Assembly (NCBI GenBank): GCA_007922195.1
Contig: ML681981.1
Span: forward strand, 17,591,861-17,655,860
Length of the DNA stretch: 64,000 nt
Direction of reading: 5' to 3'
Source of the DNA: Podocnemis expansa
Lineage: Eukaryota > Chordata > Testudines > Podocnemididae
The translations under genes were made by a program, and so were the position numbers. Each line of letters begins with the position of its first letter. Position 1 is the first letter of the stretch. Below the pieces are notes generated by a model. It ran no database searches and had not been told where the DNA came from. It saw only the letters and a program-made list of their open reading frames with translations. Below are positions 24,397 to 36,750 of the stretch, one piece after another.

Positions 24397-24993
24397 GCTG
24401 TGTTCACACAGCACTTTTGTTTCGAAACAACCTTGTTGTTTCGAAACAAAAAAAACCATGTTCACACGAAGCACTTTTTTTCCAAAACACGGGCACCCCT
24501 TTTTTCCCAAACAACTGTGTTGTTTCGAAACAAGTTAAACCTCATTTGGGGACGAAACAAACTTGTTTTGAAACACTTGTTTCGAAACAAGGCGTGTGAA
24601 CATGTTGTTTTGGAACAAAGTGTTCCGAAACAACAGTGGATCCTCAGCACCCTGGCCAGGGAACCCTCAGGACCTTGGCCAGGGTGCTGAGGGCTGTCCC
24701 TCAGCCCCACAAAGGGGGCTGCAGCCCCCAGCGGGGGGGGGGTGAGCTGCTGCAGGGCGGCTCAGCCCCCTGCCAGAGCTGCCCCCGAACACTGCCGGGG
24801 GCTGAGCCCGCAGCCCGGGCTGCTCCCCAGACCCCGCCGGCAGGTCGGGGGCGCGGGGCTGAGCCCGCAGCCGGGGCTGCTCCCCGGACATTTTGTTAAT
24901 TCGAAATAAGATATTTCGAAATAAGGTGTTGTTTCGAAACAAGTTGTTTCGACACAACTTGTTTCGAAATAACCCTGTGTGTGTGAACACAGC
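24397..24993. mobile_element. TTCGAA-rich MITE with a GC-rich core
   Basis: Terminal inverted repeats GCTGTGTTCACAC and GTGTGTGAACACAGC are flanked on both sides by CCAAG. If the element is read one base longer, only a 3-bp CAA duplication remains, so the target-site length is uncertain. Both arms are packed with variants of the palindrome GTTTCGAAAC. The middle (about 24630-24890) is very GC-rich and includes two tandem copies of a 37-bp unit around CTGAGCCCGCAGCC. No transposase is encoded. It is inserted in the fossil DIRS. The superfamily is unknown; a PIF/Harbinger relative is possible from the short duplication but is not shown. Confidence 0.78.
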
Positions 24994-26035
24994 CCAAGAG
25001 AAAAGGAAAGTGTTTTGGAGGGTATGTTGATAAGTTCATCTGATCCAAGCATGGAAACTGTCTTAGCCCCCATTACAGCTCTCACAATGAGTATAACTGA
25101 GTACTGCCCGATCTTCCTGAAAAGCAATGGGATCAGGAGAATGGGAGGGTGTGTACACCATCCATAAAATGAGGAATGAATGTGATCGAAAACTGAGCAG
25201 AATGTGTGTCATTTCTTGTTCTCATCTATCACAAAGAGGTCCTTTGATAGCTGACCTGATTCCTGGGAGATGAGTATCAGAGAATCTGTAATATGAAGCA
25301 ACTCATGGTCCATGAAGAACTGCCTTTTCGGATAGTCTGCCAGGGAATTTTGTAGGCCTTAGAGGTGATGTAGCGCTACTGCTGGATGCATCAACTACTA
25401 AACCACTTCCCGTATCAGCTTCCTGCTGATACAGGAAGTATAAACAAGATTATTCAACTATTTAAATAAAACATACCTGTCATATTGTCTGTCATAATTT
25501 GAATTGCTGGTTCTTGAATCATTGTGAAGAATACAGTGAAGGCTTGATGAACTGCCCTGAGTTCTAATAGGTTTACGTGCAGCCCTTTTTCTTTGTGGGT
25601 CAGTCGGTATAGAACCCAACGGCAGTTTAAATAAGCTCCCTATACTATACGGCTCACATCAGTCATCAGGAGTTCTGTGGGAAGAACAGATCACCCTTGC
25701 ACACTTGATTGGGATATTTCCACCAATTTAGTAAAGGAAGGACATGGAGAGATACTAGCACTGACATGATATGGTGTCCATTTGGTAGATGCCTCAGCTT
25801 CAACAAGAACTACACACAGTGTAGGCAGGTAAGGTTTTAGCATGTTGCGTGACAAATGCATATGAGGCCATGTGCCTGGAAAGACTCAAGCCAGTTCACA
25901 GTGAGGTATATGACTGATTCAGTAGCTCATTGACAAGGGCTGTCATGGATTTGAATCCGTTTTGAGGCAGGTAATCTGTGGCTGCTGGGGGTCAAAGAAG
26001 GGAGTCTGTCACTATAAAAACTCCTAAGGTACATA

Positions 26036-29000
26036 ATCCTTCTACAAAGATTCTTCATATTTACTCATTTAATAGCTTGTGCAAACAGCCTAGACAAAAC
26101 AAATTATAAGATTCTTCATACATATTGCCACATTGATAATTTTTTGTTTTTAAGGAGTTCTGAAGAAACATAAAAACTCACACATAAAATGTAATAAAAG
26201 AATATGAAATATCTGATTTAGGTCAAAATATGTATGCAAATTCAGCGTTCACTTTGACATACCATCTCAAATACATACTTCTGTGATCAAATATAGTGGA
26301 GTCTCACAACAATTCAGAGTTCATTTCTTCACCAATGTGACTATGTGGCTGTTGTTACTTAACTACCTAATTAAAAGCCAAACATCTGCATGCAAGTCAT
26401 GTGAAACTTTCTTGCACTGCAAATCCCTCTGCAGATCATTTATATTTTCCTGTAGACACAACAGAATTAAAGCATAATAAAGAAACATGGTTTTCTCCTT
26501 TGCATAGCTCCCTTTTGTGTCCTATTTCTTATTTTGTTTCATATTGCTTTCATTGGATAAAACATGAAAGCAGTAGAAAAGGACATATTTTTCCAATAGT
26601 TCCCCTGTGCAAAAGATAAAAGCTAAGTATGCAGAGAGTGCAATATAGGAAAAGGTTCATGTACTCACTCAACAAAGTTTATAATAGCTACCCCTGGAAC
26701 TATTCTACAGTGCAAAATGAGGACTGATAAAGTGGATTCCTTGAAGCCACCTCCATTGCTTACCTAGTTGCCATCTTAGTTCTAGCATGATATGTTAGTC
26801 CCCCAATTTACCACTCCTTAGAGCCATAAAGTCATGTTTACAAGGATTAAAGGAGTCTTCTCCAAGAAACTTTCAAAGAACTAAAATTGAAACTTCTGAA
26901 AAGAAAAAACAAAATGCTAAACCCAATGGTCAGCAAACTAGGAAAAAAATCTTGGTGTGCAGCTATAGAACACAGAAGCACTGGAGAGAAAGAGCACTAA
27001 AAGTGAAAATTAATTGAAAAAGATTGAAAAAGGTAAGAGTTACTAGCTAAAATGCTAGTACACTCAATGGTCTAAGGTACTCGCAGACAACTGGAGGTCA
27101 ACGAGGGGGAGGGCACAATAAAGAACTAGTACATGATAGAAATATATGAGTTATGGGGATCTGAGAAGAAAATGAATCTTCAAACCTAGCTACTTTCAGA
27201 GAGAATAATAAATATTTTAACAAGGGTGGCCTCAAGTCACCCTTTTGTTTGGCTCCAATGAAACTTAAGAATGTAAATATATAATATTTAAATAGGTAAA
27301 ATAACCTCAACTTTCCCCATCCTCATTATATTAAAGGAAGTAAATAATTAGAATTAAAAGTATTTGATCCCCCTGTCTGAACTGCATCTAAATCTATCCA
27401 CAGCATAACTGAGTGAAGTAGGGTTTAAAAATAGCTATAAGGCCACTTTTGCAGCTCCTGGATCCTTGAGCAATGGCTTTCAAACTTTTTTTCTCAGGAT
27501 CCAGTTAATGAAAATAATTTACGCCCATGACCCAATGATTTCATCTTTGAACAATACATTCCAGTCTTTTGATGGCAACCGTAGGGGGCACTGTGACACA
27601 CCACCTTAGGGTCTGCAACCTAGTACTGGGTCCTGACCCATGGTTTGAAAATCATTGTCTTAGAGCCACTGTGGATTGGAATAGTCCCTTTCATAAATGA
27701 GAGCAGCTCCAGAGCTTCCCTAATTTATGCCTGGCATCCTGAGTGGCTGTTTCAATAATTATAGACCCTAGCCAAAAGATAACACTTAAGTTATAACCCT
27801 GTTCCCTCTTAAACCCACATCCACTGTGCTACTGACGGGGAAAGAGGATGACAGCTCTATAATATCTGGGAGGGATTGGGAAAGGGTGGTAAAAGGGGTG
27901 TCATTGGCTGCTGATTTAAGCCAGCATTCTAGCAGATTTTCATTATTAGATGGATACAAGGCAGTTGTAATGGGGAATGGGGCTGTCCACAGATACAGAT
28001 TCACTTTCTCCTCCCCACCCTAACAAACCGGTGATAGAGTTCATGACTGTTTTTGAACATGTTTTTTTTTTTTTACTAATAAAATGAAAAATACTCTGAA
28101 CTCCTTAGTGTCCTGACTGTTGCTAACCAAAGATCAAACATGTTTTCCTATGATGTTTATAAAATTTTATAAGCAAAATATACATATTAACAAAAGTTCA
28201 GAAAGACATTTCATAATATATTAAATACATTAATATAAACAGTGACTCAAGATGACACTTCAGTAATAAACATCTTACAAAAGATCCTTTGTGAAAGTTC
28301 TATTTTAACCAATACATACGTTACTCTGCTTTTACTCATCAAAACCTTTACCCTTCAGTTCACTAGAAGATACTTCTGTGAAGTTAGACAATCTCTAGTC
28401 ATCACTTTTTTTAGCTTACTAGAACACTATTAGCATTTATTTTAAAAAGAAAATGTGTATGTCTAAGTTTTTATAACATAACTGTCAGCACAGTATTTGA
28501 TTTTCAGGCTTTGTACTAGCTGACGTGTTACTAAGGAAACAGATAAGTTATTAAAGTAGCTGCACCCAAAGGCAGTAAAATCTGATGTCAATAAATCTAA
28601 TAAATAATTCAAAAGGGAAGAATACCTTTACATAAGATAATACAATCATTAAGAATTCTGTTGCTTTAGCTAGACTGTTAAATGAATTGAATTGCTGAGA
28701 AGTCTTTTGCTAGTCTACATTTTCAGAGCTGTATACATAGGAAGTCTATATATAGCAAATGTAATATTGCAAGAACCACTTTTTATTACAAAGGAAAAGT
28801 GCCCATCCCAATGTATTTTAAAAATCTACAGTTGCGCTTCAGTCTTCTGAGTCTAGTCTGCTGACAATATTGTTTGCTAATATAACTAGGAAGATTAACT
28901 CTTAAATATTATACACTAGCGTTTTTTAAGTGACAAAATCAACATTTTTTAAAAGAGCTTGTAAATGTATTTCTAGAGATTTTCCCTACCACTTTATGTA

Positions 29001-29898
29001 TGTATTCTGAGATTACTTGCTGATATCAAAGTTTCCAGTCAACTGTATCAAATGAGAAATCATTGAGGCCTTGCTATAACATATCAAGGCTGAAGAACAA
29101 TTGAGCTACTAAAATGTACATTAGGGATTTACAACTTGTTTTTCAACTTTTCATCTTTTATCATGCATGTAATAAATAGGAAAATATGTATTCAAACACT
29201 AGTGACCTTCTTCCACTAACACCAAAATATAAATAATACCATGTAAGGGAAAGAAACGGAAGCTTTGCTTTTACTAGAAAGTCATTTATGTGCTAAAGTC
29301 TCAAGTCTAAAAAACACCTTTAAGAAAACAATGGCATAAATTTAATTTCCTGTGATGATTTTGTTTTACACATCTGTCGATTCAGTGTATTTGCACATCA
29401 GCAGAGCTGGTGACTTGCCATCTCAGTTGCCTGCAGTTGTCTGATAACCCCCTACTGTTCAGGGCTATCCTAACTTCCAAACAGCAATTTGACACATCTC
29501 CAAAAATCCTCCTTGGAAGCCTTCCCCTGTAGAAAGCTTTTGGTTTTTGGGGTTTTTTTTTATTAGGCTTTTGAGAGTTTTTAAAATTTAATATTTCCTG
29601 ACATCCTCAAACCACAGGATGACAAGCTATAACATTTTACTTTACAGAATATTTTTGCTCCCCAACCAGCTGTTGCTAAATAGAACACAAAGGGAATCCT
29701 TTTCATTCACAATGTAAGATTTACTCTCCATGTTCCCCTCCCCCCCAGCTCAGAGACAGAAACACTTAAATAAAATACTTACATGAGCATTTTCCATTAA
29801 AATGTGCTAAGTGGGTAGAAACCTAGTGAAATGCCAGTTTCTGCCACAGGACTTTATATGGCCTTTTCATGACTCTTTACAAAATAAAAAATGGTAGA
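26036..29898. other. Large PCDH15 intron
   Basis: Holds the hAT MITE at 27471-27657 (listed separately). Otherwise AT-rich with no coding signal. Confidence 0.6.
27471..27657. mobile_element. hAT-type MITE
   Basis: The ends CAATGGCTTTCAAACTTT and GGTTTGAAAATCATTG are inverted repeats. The flanks TCCTTGAG (27463-27470) and TCTTAGAG (27658-27665) agree at six of eight positions. The interior has CATGACCCAATG, like other hAT MITEs in this window. Length 187 bp, noncoding. Confidence 0.68.
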
Positions 29899-30008
29899 CA
29901 AAATAGACAAAACCCTGGCTTGGATGATTTAGTGGGAGTGATCCTGCTTTTAGCATGCGGTTGGACTAGATGACCTCCTGAGGTCCCTTCCAACCCCATT
30001 CTATTCTT
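29899..30008 (+). mobile_element. CR1 LINE, 3' end only
   Basis: GATGATTTAGTGGGAGTGAT, GGTTGGACTAGATGACCTCC and TGAGGTCCCTTCCAACCCCA form the conserved CR1 3' end. The 5' part is absent, as is usual for these elements. Confidence 0.85.
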
Positions 30009-31079
30009 TTTTTAGGGCATATTTGTATATGTGCTTGCAGAGGGGAAGTAAGGGGGATATCAAGTGACCTTTCTCCTTGCAATGGCCTCCCTATATTGTG
30101 GGTCACAGCACAGGGTTGGGAGAACAGAATTTGGGCCCTTGCTGTCTCCCTTACTGTGCATTCTGGTGGTGTGCTGGCAGAGCGGGTAAGGATGAAGAAG
30201 TTGCATAAGGTATAGAGCTGACAAAAATTTCTTCCCTCCCCGAGGGAACCATGAATGAGACTGACTGAACAGCAGTGCAGCTATGCAGTGCCCGTTACTG
30301 GGAGCTTCTGGCAAAATCACAATTAAGTCCACAGAACGCACATTTAATTAGCTCTCCATTTTCTATTATATAAATAGCATATTGATAAAAGTATATTATA
30401 CCAATACACCTTTCTGTGAAGAATATTTTACAAATTAAGCAACAAAATATTTTTCATTGAAACATATTCAGTTGTCATTAGACAAAAAAATAAAAATAAA
30501 AATCCTGCCACTATAAACCAGGGCATGTGATAAAACTTTGTTCCAGAACTGTTTCTCGATTGTCTTCACCAAATTTTAATTGTATTATCTTAGTTTCAGT
30601 GTATCATATTTTCTTTTAGGTTACTCTTCTAGTTCACTTCAAGATTTTGAACTATTTTGAACATTATGTTTCTTAAGTCCTGCAATTCTTCAGACTCAGT
30701 GTATCCTATTTACTTCACCTTGATATTTTTTTTTCTGTTTTTCTGAAGTTGGTAAGTCTAAATTTTTCATTGACCACACACACTGTATTGTGCTGCAGTT
30801 TTCAAAATACTTCAGGAAAACATTTCTGTTCAAGACAGGAAGCTTAATTTTAACTATGCATTTAAGTCCCCGAGGAAACAATGGTACTTGAGGATAGTCT
30901 TGAAGTTAAGCACATAGATTTAAGTGCTGTCCTGAATAAGGAACTTAAAAACATGTCTAACTTCTTTTGAGAACTGAGACTTGTATATCTGGGGACTGAT
31001 TTTCACTAGAAACTCAACTGGAGATGTGAAAGAATTTCTTAATTGAAAACTGACCAGGTTGAGACATGAACAGGCCTGA

Positions 31080-31556
31080 AAGAGAGAGGATTTAGAAGGA
31101 ATGCACTCTAAAACAAATAACAGTGCTATCAGAGATATGGTGAAGAACTGCAGACCTAAAGAATGTAATCAATACCTCTTTGTGCCAGCCTACCATGTCC
31201 TTGTTTTTCCCTCTCCGCATGTTGTGCTGACATCCTTGACTTATTGTTTATTAAACCTGCCTAGACTGTACGAATTTGTAATACTGTTTCTCTTGACTGT
31301 TATACGAGATTTATCCCTTTTGACCCTGATTCCTTTTAGGGAACTGATATTAGTTTGTACCAATTAGAGAATGTTAGGTCTTGTTACATTTACCTATGTA
31401 TATGCATGTATGTTAATGTAGCTGTTAAGCTATAAAAGTTTCTGTAATGCATCTCAGGGGCAGAGACCAGGATTTTATCTGTTCTCTCCGCTTCGAAGTC
31501 TAATTAAAGCTGTTGGACTGCACTCAAGTTTGGGTTCAGCTGTTTTCTTTGACAGG
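31080..31556 (+). mobile_element. Possible solo LTR
   Basis: A promoter-like GCTATAAAAG (31429-31438) lies about 65 bases before AATTAAAGC, a weak poly(A) signal, and the block ends with TTTCTTTGACA. This order resembles an endogenous retrovirus LTR. Ends and target duplication could not be fixed, and no internal coding region is adjacent. Confidence 0.35.
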
Positions 31557-31789
31557 GGTTTAGAAATTTTTGAACATCATTCTCTCACAGTTGAGAATTG
31601 CTTAATTAAAAACAAGATATTATGATTTGGCTCTCAGTAAGGTGATGAGCTTCTTATTTTTTTTCTGTCATACAGCATGTTATGGTACACAGCACTAAGA
31701 AGATATAATATGGTAGATTGTCATTTCCAGCCACATGCCTATAAACTTGTGGTGACAACTTTATAGTTTCCCTCATTTAGCAAATGTCT

Positions 31790-31927
31790 TTGGAGATGTT
31801 TAAGGCCTGGCTGGATAAAACTCTAGCTATCTGGAATAATTTAGTGGGAGTGGTCCTGCTTTGTTTGGCAGGGGGTTGGACTAGATGACCTCATGAGGTC
31901 CCTTCCCACCCTATGATTCTATGATTA
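31790..31927 (+). mobile_element. CR1 LINE, 3' end only
   Basis: It starts within the last coding codons (GGAGATGTTTAAGGCCTGGC), then TTTAGTGGGAGTGGTCCTGC and GGGTTGGACTAGATGACCTC, and ends in the CR1 terminal repeat TATGATTCTATGATT. Confidence 0.88.
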
Positions 31928-32046
31928 TTCCAAGACTGAAAAGAGGTGAATACCACCACATTGTGCCAGGAGTCTTAGACTACCAATATTTCCATTACAA
32001 ACACTCCCTAATAGACTAGTGTATGCTGTTAATTTAACATATACAG

Positions 32047-32279
32047 CAGTGGTTTTCAAGTGGTTCACCTACATCCTTTGGGGGTTTGCAGAGGTCTTCA
32101 AGGGGTGCATCAACTCATCTAGATAACTGCCTACTTTTACAACAGGCTACACAAAAAGCACTACCAAAGTCAGTACAAGCTGTATATGCCAACTGATTTA
32201 TTTTATAATTATAGAGTAAAAGTAAGAAAGTTAGCAATTTTTTCAGTAATAATATGCTGAAATACTTTTGTATTTCTCA
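32047..32279 (+). mobile_element. hAT-type element, left end only
   Basis: It starts CAGTGGTTTTCAAGTGGTTC and runs through GGGGTGCATCAACTCATC and an AT-rich interior. The right terminal repeat is missing; at about 32280 the sequence changes to the tail repeat at 32281-32490. Confidence 0.5.
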
Positions 32280-32280
32280 A

Positions 32281-32490
32281 GTTCCAAAGGAGTAGCTGTG
32301 TGGGTCTAATCTAGTGAAAACACCACCAAGGAGTTTGGTGGCAGGTCTAAAGACTAATATCTTTATTCAGTAAGTTCCCCATCTTCCAAGTGTTTGATGA
32401 AATGGGATTCTCTCCCACAAAAGCTCATGAGATAAATAAATGTGCTAGTCTTTAAAAGTGTCACCAGACTCCTTGTTTGTTTTGCATTGT
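32281..32490. repeat. Fold-back pair of Penelope-type tails
   Basis: The right half (about 32393-32485) has GTTTGATGAAATGGGATTC, AAAAGCTCATGA, TAGTCTTTAAAAGTGTCACC and CTCCTTGTTTGTTTTGC, matching the tail of the Penelope-like element at 18225-18446. The left half (32281-32370) has the same tail inverted: AGTAGCTGTGTGGGTCTAAT through GGTCTAAAGACTAATA. Confidence 0.6.
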
Positions 32491-32548
32491 TAGGTCTTAC
32501 ATTGTAAGTACGTAGATTTTAATATCAGCACTGATTCCTACTTTAGCT

Positions 32549-32714
32549 CAGCGGTTTTCAAAGTTAGGGGTGGAAACCAGTACTGGGTCACAGACCCTCA
32601 GGCACTGGGTCTTGGCACCCCCTGCTGCTACCACCAAAAGATGTAATTGTTGGTTTGTGGGCATAAATGATTTTTTTTCAAGTGGTCCTGAGGAAAAAAG
32701 TTTGACAACCACTG
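32549..32714. mobile_element. hAT-type MITE with perfect 8-bp TSD
   Basis: The ends CAGCGGTTTTCAAAG and TTTGACAACCACTG are inverted repeats. The 8-bp flanks CTTTAGCT at 32541-32548 and 32715-32722 are identical. Length 166 bp, no coding capacity. The perfect duplication suggests a relatively young insertion. Confidence 0.86.
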
Positions 32715-32722
32715 CTTTAGCT

Positions 32723-35700
32723 GAAAGGTGCTGGTGGGGGGCAGTGGTGTCCAAAGGGGAAGAGGCAGAACTGAGGAAAAGACAGTAAGTGGTCAGAGCC
32801 ATGGTCAGGGCTATCCCCTGATCTCTGGCCAGTGCTGTTCCACCTTGATTAGCTTATGGGCAGTGAAGTGCCTATAGGTGGGATGGGAGGAGGAATAGCT
32901 CTTAATAGCCCATTAGTTGATGGGCTGTGAAGCACTGTCCCTGAAGTGTGCTGCTTCAGATTGCTCACCAGGCCAACTTCAGAAGGTGATGAGTACTCCC
33001 ATTTTTTCTGGTGGGTGCTCCAGTGACATGATTTAACTGGAAAAGACGGAGTTTCTCCAGTACACAACTGGAATAATGGAATGGTGAAGCAGGCCCTTAG
33101 TTGAAAATCATCTGCTGCAGAAGTGTTCGAAAATCAGCTTCATGTTTATGTATTAGCTACGCTTAATCATGGCCTGAAATTAGACCTATGCGGTGAGGCA
33201 AGAAACTGTCCAGGGCAAATAACTTCAGTGCAATGGGATTCAGGATCTTTGTAAAACAGCAGTGCTCGTACGATAATGTCCCTAACTTATAAGTAGAACT
33301 GGAACTTTGGAATTTATCTTTAGACATCAATAATTGATTAAGTTCACACTGACTTTATTACTATAAATGTAGTATTAAAGTAACAGAGATTGTTCCTCCT
33401 CTCATTCACACTTATCTGACACAGTATAATTCCAAGGACTACAATGCAGTCACTTCTGATTTATACCTCTTTAATAAAAGGAAAATCAGGACCATTTAAG
33501 TTTCTGTTTACTGTACTGTATACATGTAAATATGCAGCCAGAGGTGTAACAGTCTGATTAGAATAACGTGAGCATGTACAATGGAGCAAAAACAACTATT
33601 TTGATTATAATCTGACAGTTTCCACTTGCTACTATACAAATTTTGTTTTTGTGAAGAAACAAATATGCAAGAAGAAATAAACCTGGAAACATAGCAGAAA
33701 TATGTAGACAAAAGACCATATGTCCAACCGTGCAAAATGCTTTGCAATTTTTTTCTTTAAATTGGTCTTAGTTATGGAGCCGTTTATACCACCAAAACAA
33801 CACACATTACAATAATTCTTCAGTAACTCTATGCAATTTCCCCCCTGCACAGATACAAAGCATTAAAATCTGTGAACTGCAGCTTGCTAAATCTTATTTA
33901 TTTATACTATATCTACTGGTGTTTGGGGCACCCCCAAGCCTATTCCTATAAATACCATTTATAAAAATATCTAACAGATAAGAAGTCATTAGGCTCTAGG
34001 GAGAAAATTATCCTTTGGATGTATGAAAAAGAACTAAGAAAAATAAAAATGTGTTTCAATAAACTGGGATTTCATAAACTAGAAGCTGTAGCCCCAATAC
34101 CACAAGGTGCTAAAATGATTACTGCAAACTGATGAGAAGCATAAGCTACTAATGAAGTCAGACAGGAGGTACTGAAGGGGATCAGAATTTTATAAGTTGG
34201 ACATTATAGATATGCCTGACAGTCCCCTTTTTTCTTTATTTTTTAAAATGATTTTATTGAATAAATTAGATTTATTTTAGAGATTTTTAAAAAGTCTTTA
34301 AATGACCACAGTTATGCAGAATTATGGGGAAGGACTGAAATAATAAATATTTAATGGTAGCACACATTGAAATTAATAAATTTAAAGTTTTTATAACTAT
34401 TAAATCTCAAATTGTTAACATCTGATGCCAAAATAAACATTTTTAAATCAAACTAATTCTTTAATTCTTAACATTTTTTCTTACTTTGCCTATCTTTAAA
34501 CTTCAGTTACCCAATGGAAATATTTGTCAATCAGTGTGTGCATGATGGATTCAATATTTACCAATAAAAATCTACTTCTTCTAACTCTAATCATATTTGC
34601 TGTGCATAAGTCCAATCAGAAAAGTACATCTGTCTTGGGCAAGGCATAGAAACAAAAGGAAGAAATCAGGAAAACCCCTAGACATCTTGTTTTTATCACC
34701 TTTCTGAGAAGATGGAAGATATAAACATCTTGTATTGAACAGGCAGAAAAAGTCTATTATCATTCTGTACAATATCTACACACCAGCCACGATCATGAAT
34801 GGAACAAAATTTTACACCATCCAGATATTTAAGGGAAGGACAGTGACAGAAATGACATCAATGGTCATAAAGAAATCAACTAGGTAAGGTTATTAATTAA
34901 AATTCTAAGGTAAAAAATAATGAAGAATGAAGGTATATTTCACACGCAGATACTTTCAGATTAGGCAAATTTAAGACGATCTCTGCTGGTTTGGGCAAAG
35001 AGATTGCTTTTTCTTGGTGCTATTAGTAAAAATGCTGCCTAAAAATAAAAGTTCAATTATGATCTCTAGTAAGGTTCTTGCTGCATTAAAAGTCAATAGA
35101 AAACATGGGGGTTGACCATTTTTCAAGAGTGACAGACACAATAATGTTTGTCTCTCACTTAGCCCCACAAAGTAAAGCACAGAAGACCAACTATTCTACT
35201 GTGTGTGTGTGAGCACATGCACATTTCTATAACTTAGTTATATGCTTGGTATTCCTCTTCCAAATAGATTATTGTATTTGGATGCTCCAATTGCTAATGT
35301 GAAATGTAAAATATAGCATATTAGCTGGTTGATATTGGAGGATGAATGATAGTTGTCAGAATGGTAAAATACAGATTTATACAGCAGAATGGATGCAAAA
35401 AGTATTGTCTGTTCAGAATGACAGACTGTTGGTGCTTCACAATTTCATGTGCTATTGTTTGCTTTGTTACATCTTATCCTTATAGCAGTCTGTCCAATAG
35501 TTGTCACACACAGCAAAAGAGAAACAAATTACCAATACAAAATACCTCCACTTCATAGACAGTGTTAACGTGATGAGAAGACTGAAAAACACACACAAAA
35601 ATGGTAAGTTATCAATGTAGAAGGAAGGTAAAAGAAACATTTGTAGACTTAGCCATTAAAAAAGAGAATAAAGACACATTTTAATACTTTTTTGCAATAA

Positions 35701-35993
35701 TATGCATGAAAACACTGATACAAATTTACACATGTCCATATCATGGTATAACAGAATTTTATTTTAGTTAAACTGGAAAGATGTTGTGAGGTATCAGAAC
35801 AAAACCATGGTCTACTTCCTTTTCTTTTTCTTTACCTAAGCAGAACTTATGCTAATTTTATTTATGCTGTAATGTTGTATCTATCTATTTTTCATATCTA
35901 ATGCTCTGCAAGCTCAAATGTAGGTAATTACTTAAACTAAGGGATAATATTCATGGTCGAGTATACGAGGCATTAAATGACATTTCGCACATT
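32723..35993. other. Large PCDH15 intron, AT-rich
   Basis: No repeats or exons recognised. Low GC throughout. Confidence 0.6.
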
Positions 35994-36750
35994 TGTAACA
36001 GATCCCTCAGCTTGGCTCCCGGTATGCACTCCTGGCAGTGTTACTTTGGGGAATTTAGCTGAAGTCCACCTCCCAGAGTCCGGTGTTGTCCATGTTTTTC
36101 TGTCCTTTCCAGGGCAACCCAGTCCTCCAGCTGAGTCTCAGCCCAGGTAACGTTCCTTCCAGGGAAAATTCCAGTTCTGGCAGTTTACTTGGTCTCAATG
36201 ACTGCCTCCAGCCCTTCACCACTCACCAGTGGTCAGAGGGAAGCAGGAAGGGACCTGGGGCTTCTCACTTCTCTGAGCCCAGGCCAAGGGACCCCATATG
36301 CCTTTCCCAAAGGCATCACCTTGACCCCCCAGTCCACAAAAGGTCCTCTGGGCCACTTTCCCACAGCCTCTGTACCCTCCACCAAGACCACCTCTTGCAG
36401 GCTTCCTTCCGGCTCCTCTTGAGCCCGTGAAGTCTTGGGTCTTCTCAAGCCCTGGCAGTCTCAGCCCTCTGCTCCCTTGAAGAATTCTGTGCAGACCACC
36501 TCCTCTAGATTACAGGCCCCTTCTCACGCAGAGCCGTGATGCCACAGAGAGCTGCCCTAAGTGCTGATCCCACAGCACCAAAGCAAGCAAGACCTTCTTC
36601 CTCCAGCAACTCAAAGAGACTGTCTTTACAGTCATTGTTTCTAGCCTGAACTGTCCCCTGACTGGCCAGCAGCCCTCCCACATAATTGACTACTCTCCCA
36701 TGGCTCTCCTTAGCCCCTAAATTGCTAGTGTGGTACACTTCCCTGTCACA
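35994..36750. mobile_element. Possible solo LTR or LTR-like repeat
   Basis: The block starts TGTAACAGATCCC and ends CCCTGTCACA, giving TG..CA ends with a short inverted match. It is much richer in G+C than its surroundings and has no conserved reading frame. No flanking duplication was identified, so LTR origin is only a suggestion. Confidence 0.4.

Larger units (their letters stand above)
22712..26035 (-). mobile_element. Ancient, 5'-truncated DIRS-type element (fossil)
   Basis: The parts match the young DIRS at 38291-44083 in the same order. Bases 22712-22990 hold an end hairpin plus an internal complementary-like region: TTACTTATCTTAC against the inverted GGTAAGATAAATAACTG, then TTCTTCTTTGAG. 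Bases about 23250-23960 hold a recombinase remnant in shifting frames, with LNVVIETLMG, EPLATC, TIFHKDKVT and TPRE. Bases about 25400-25700 align with the RNase H region, and about 25830-26035 with the end of the RT. The RT core, Gag and 5' terminus are missing. There are many substitutions, indels and stops. It was later split by a MITE (24397-24993) and a hAT element (23440-23597). It is also sense to PCDH15. Confidence 0.78.

Noticed and set aside
24636..24990. Pro/Ala/Arg-rich frames
   Set aside because: Composition artefact of the GC-rich MITE core.
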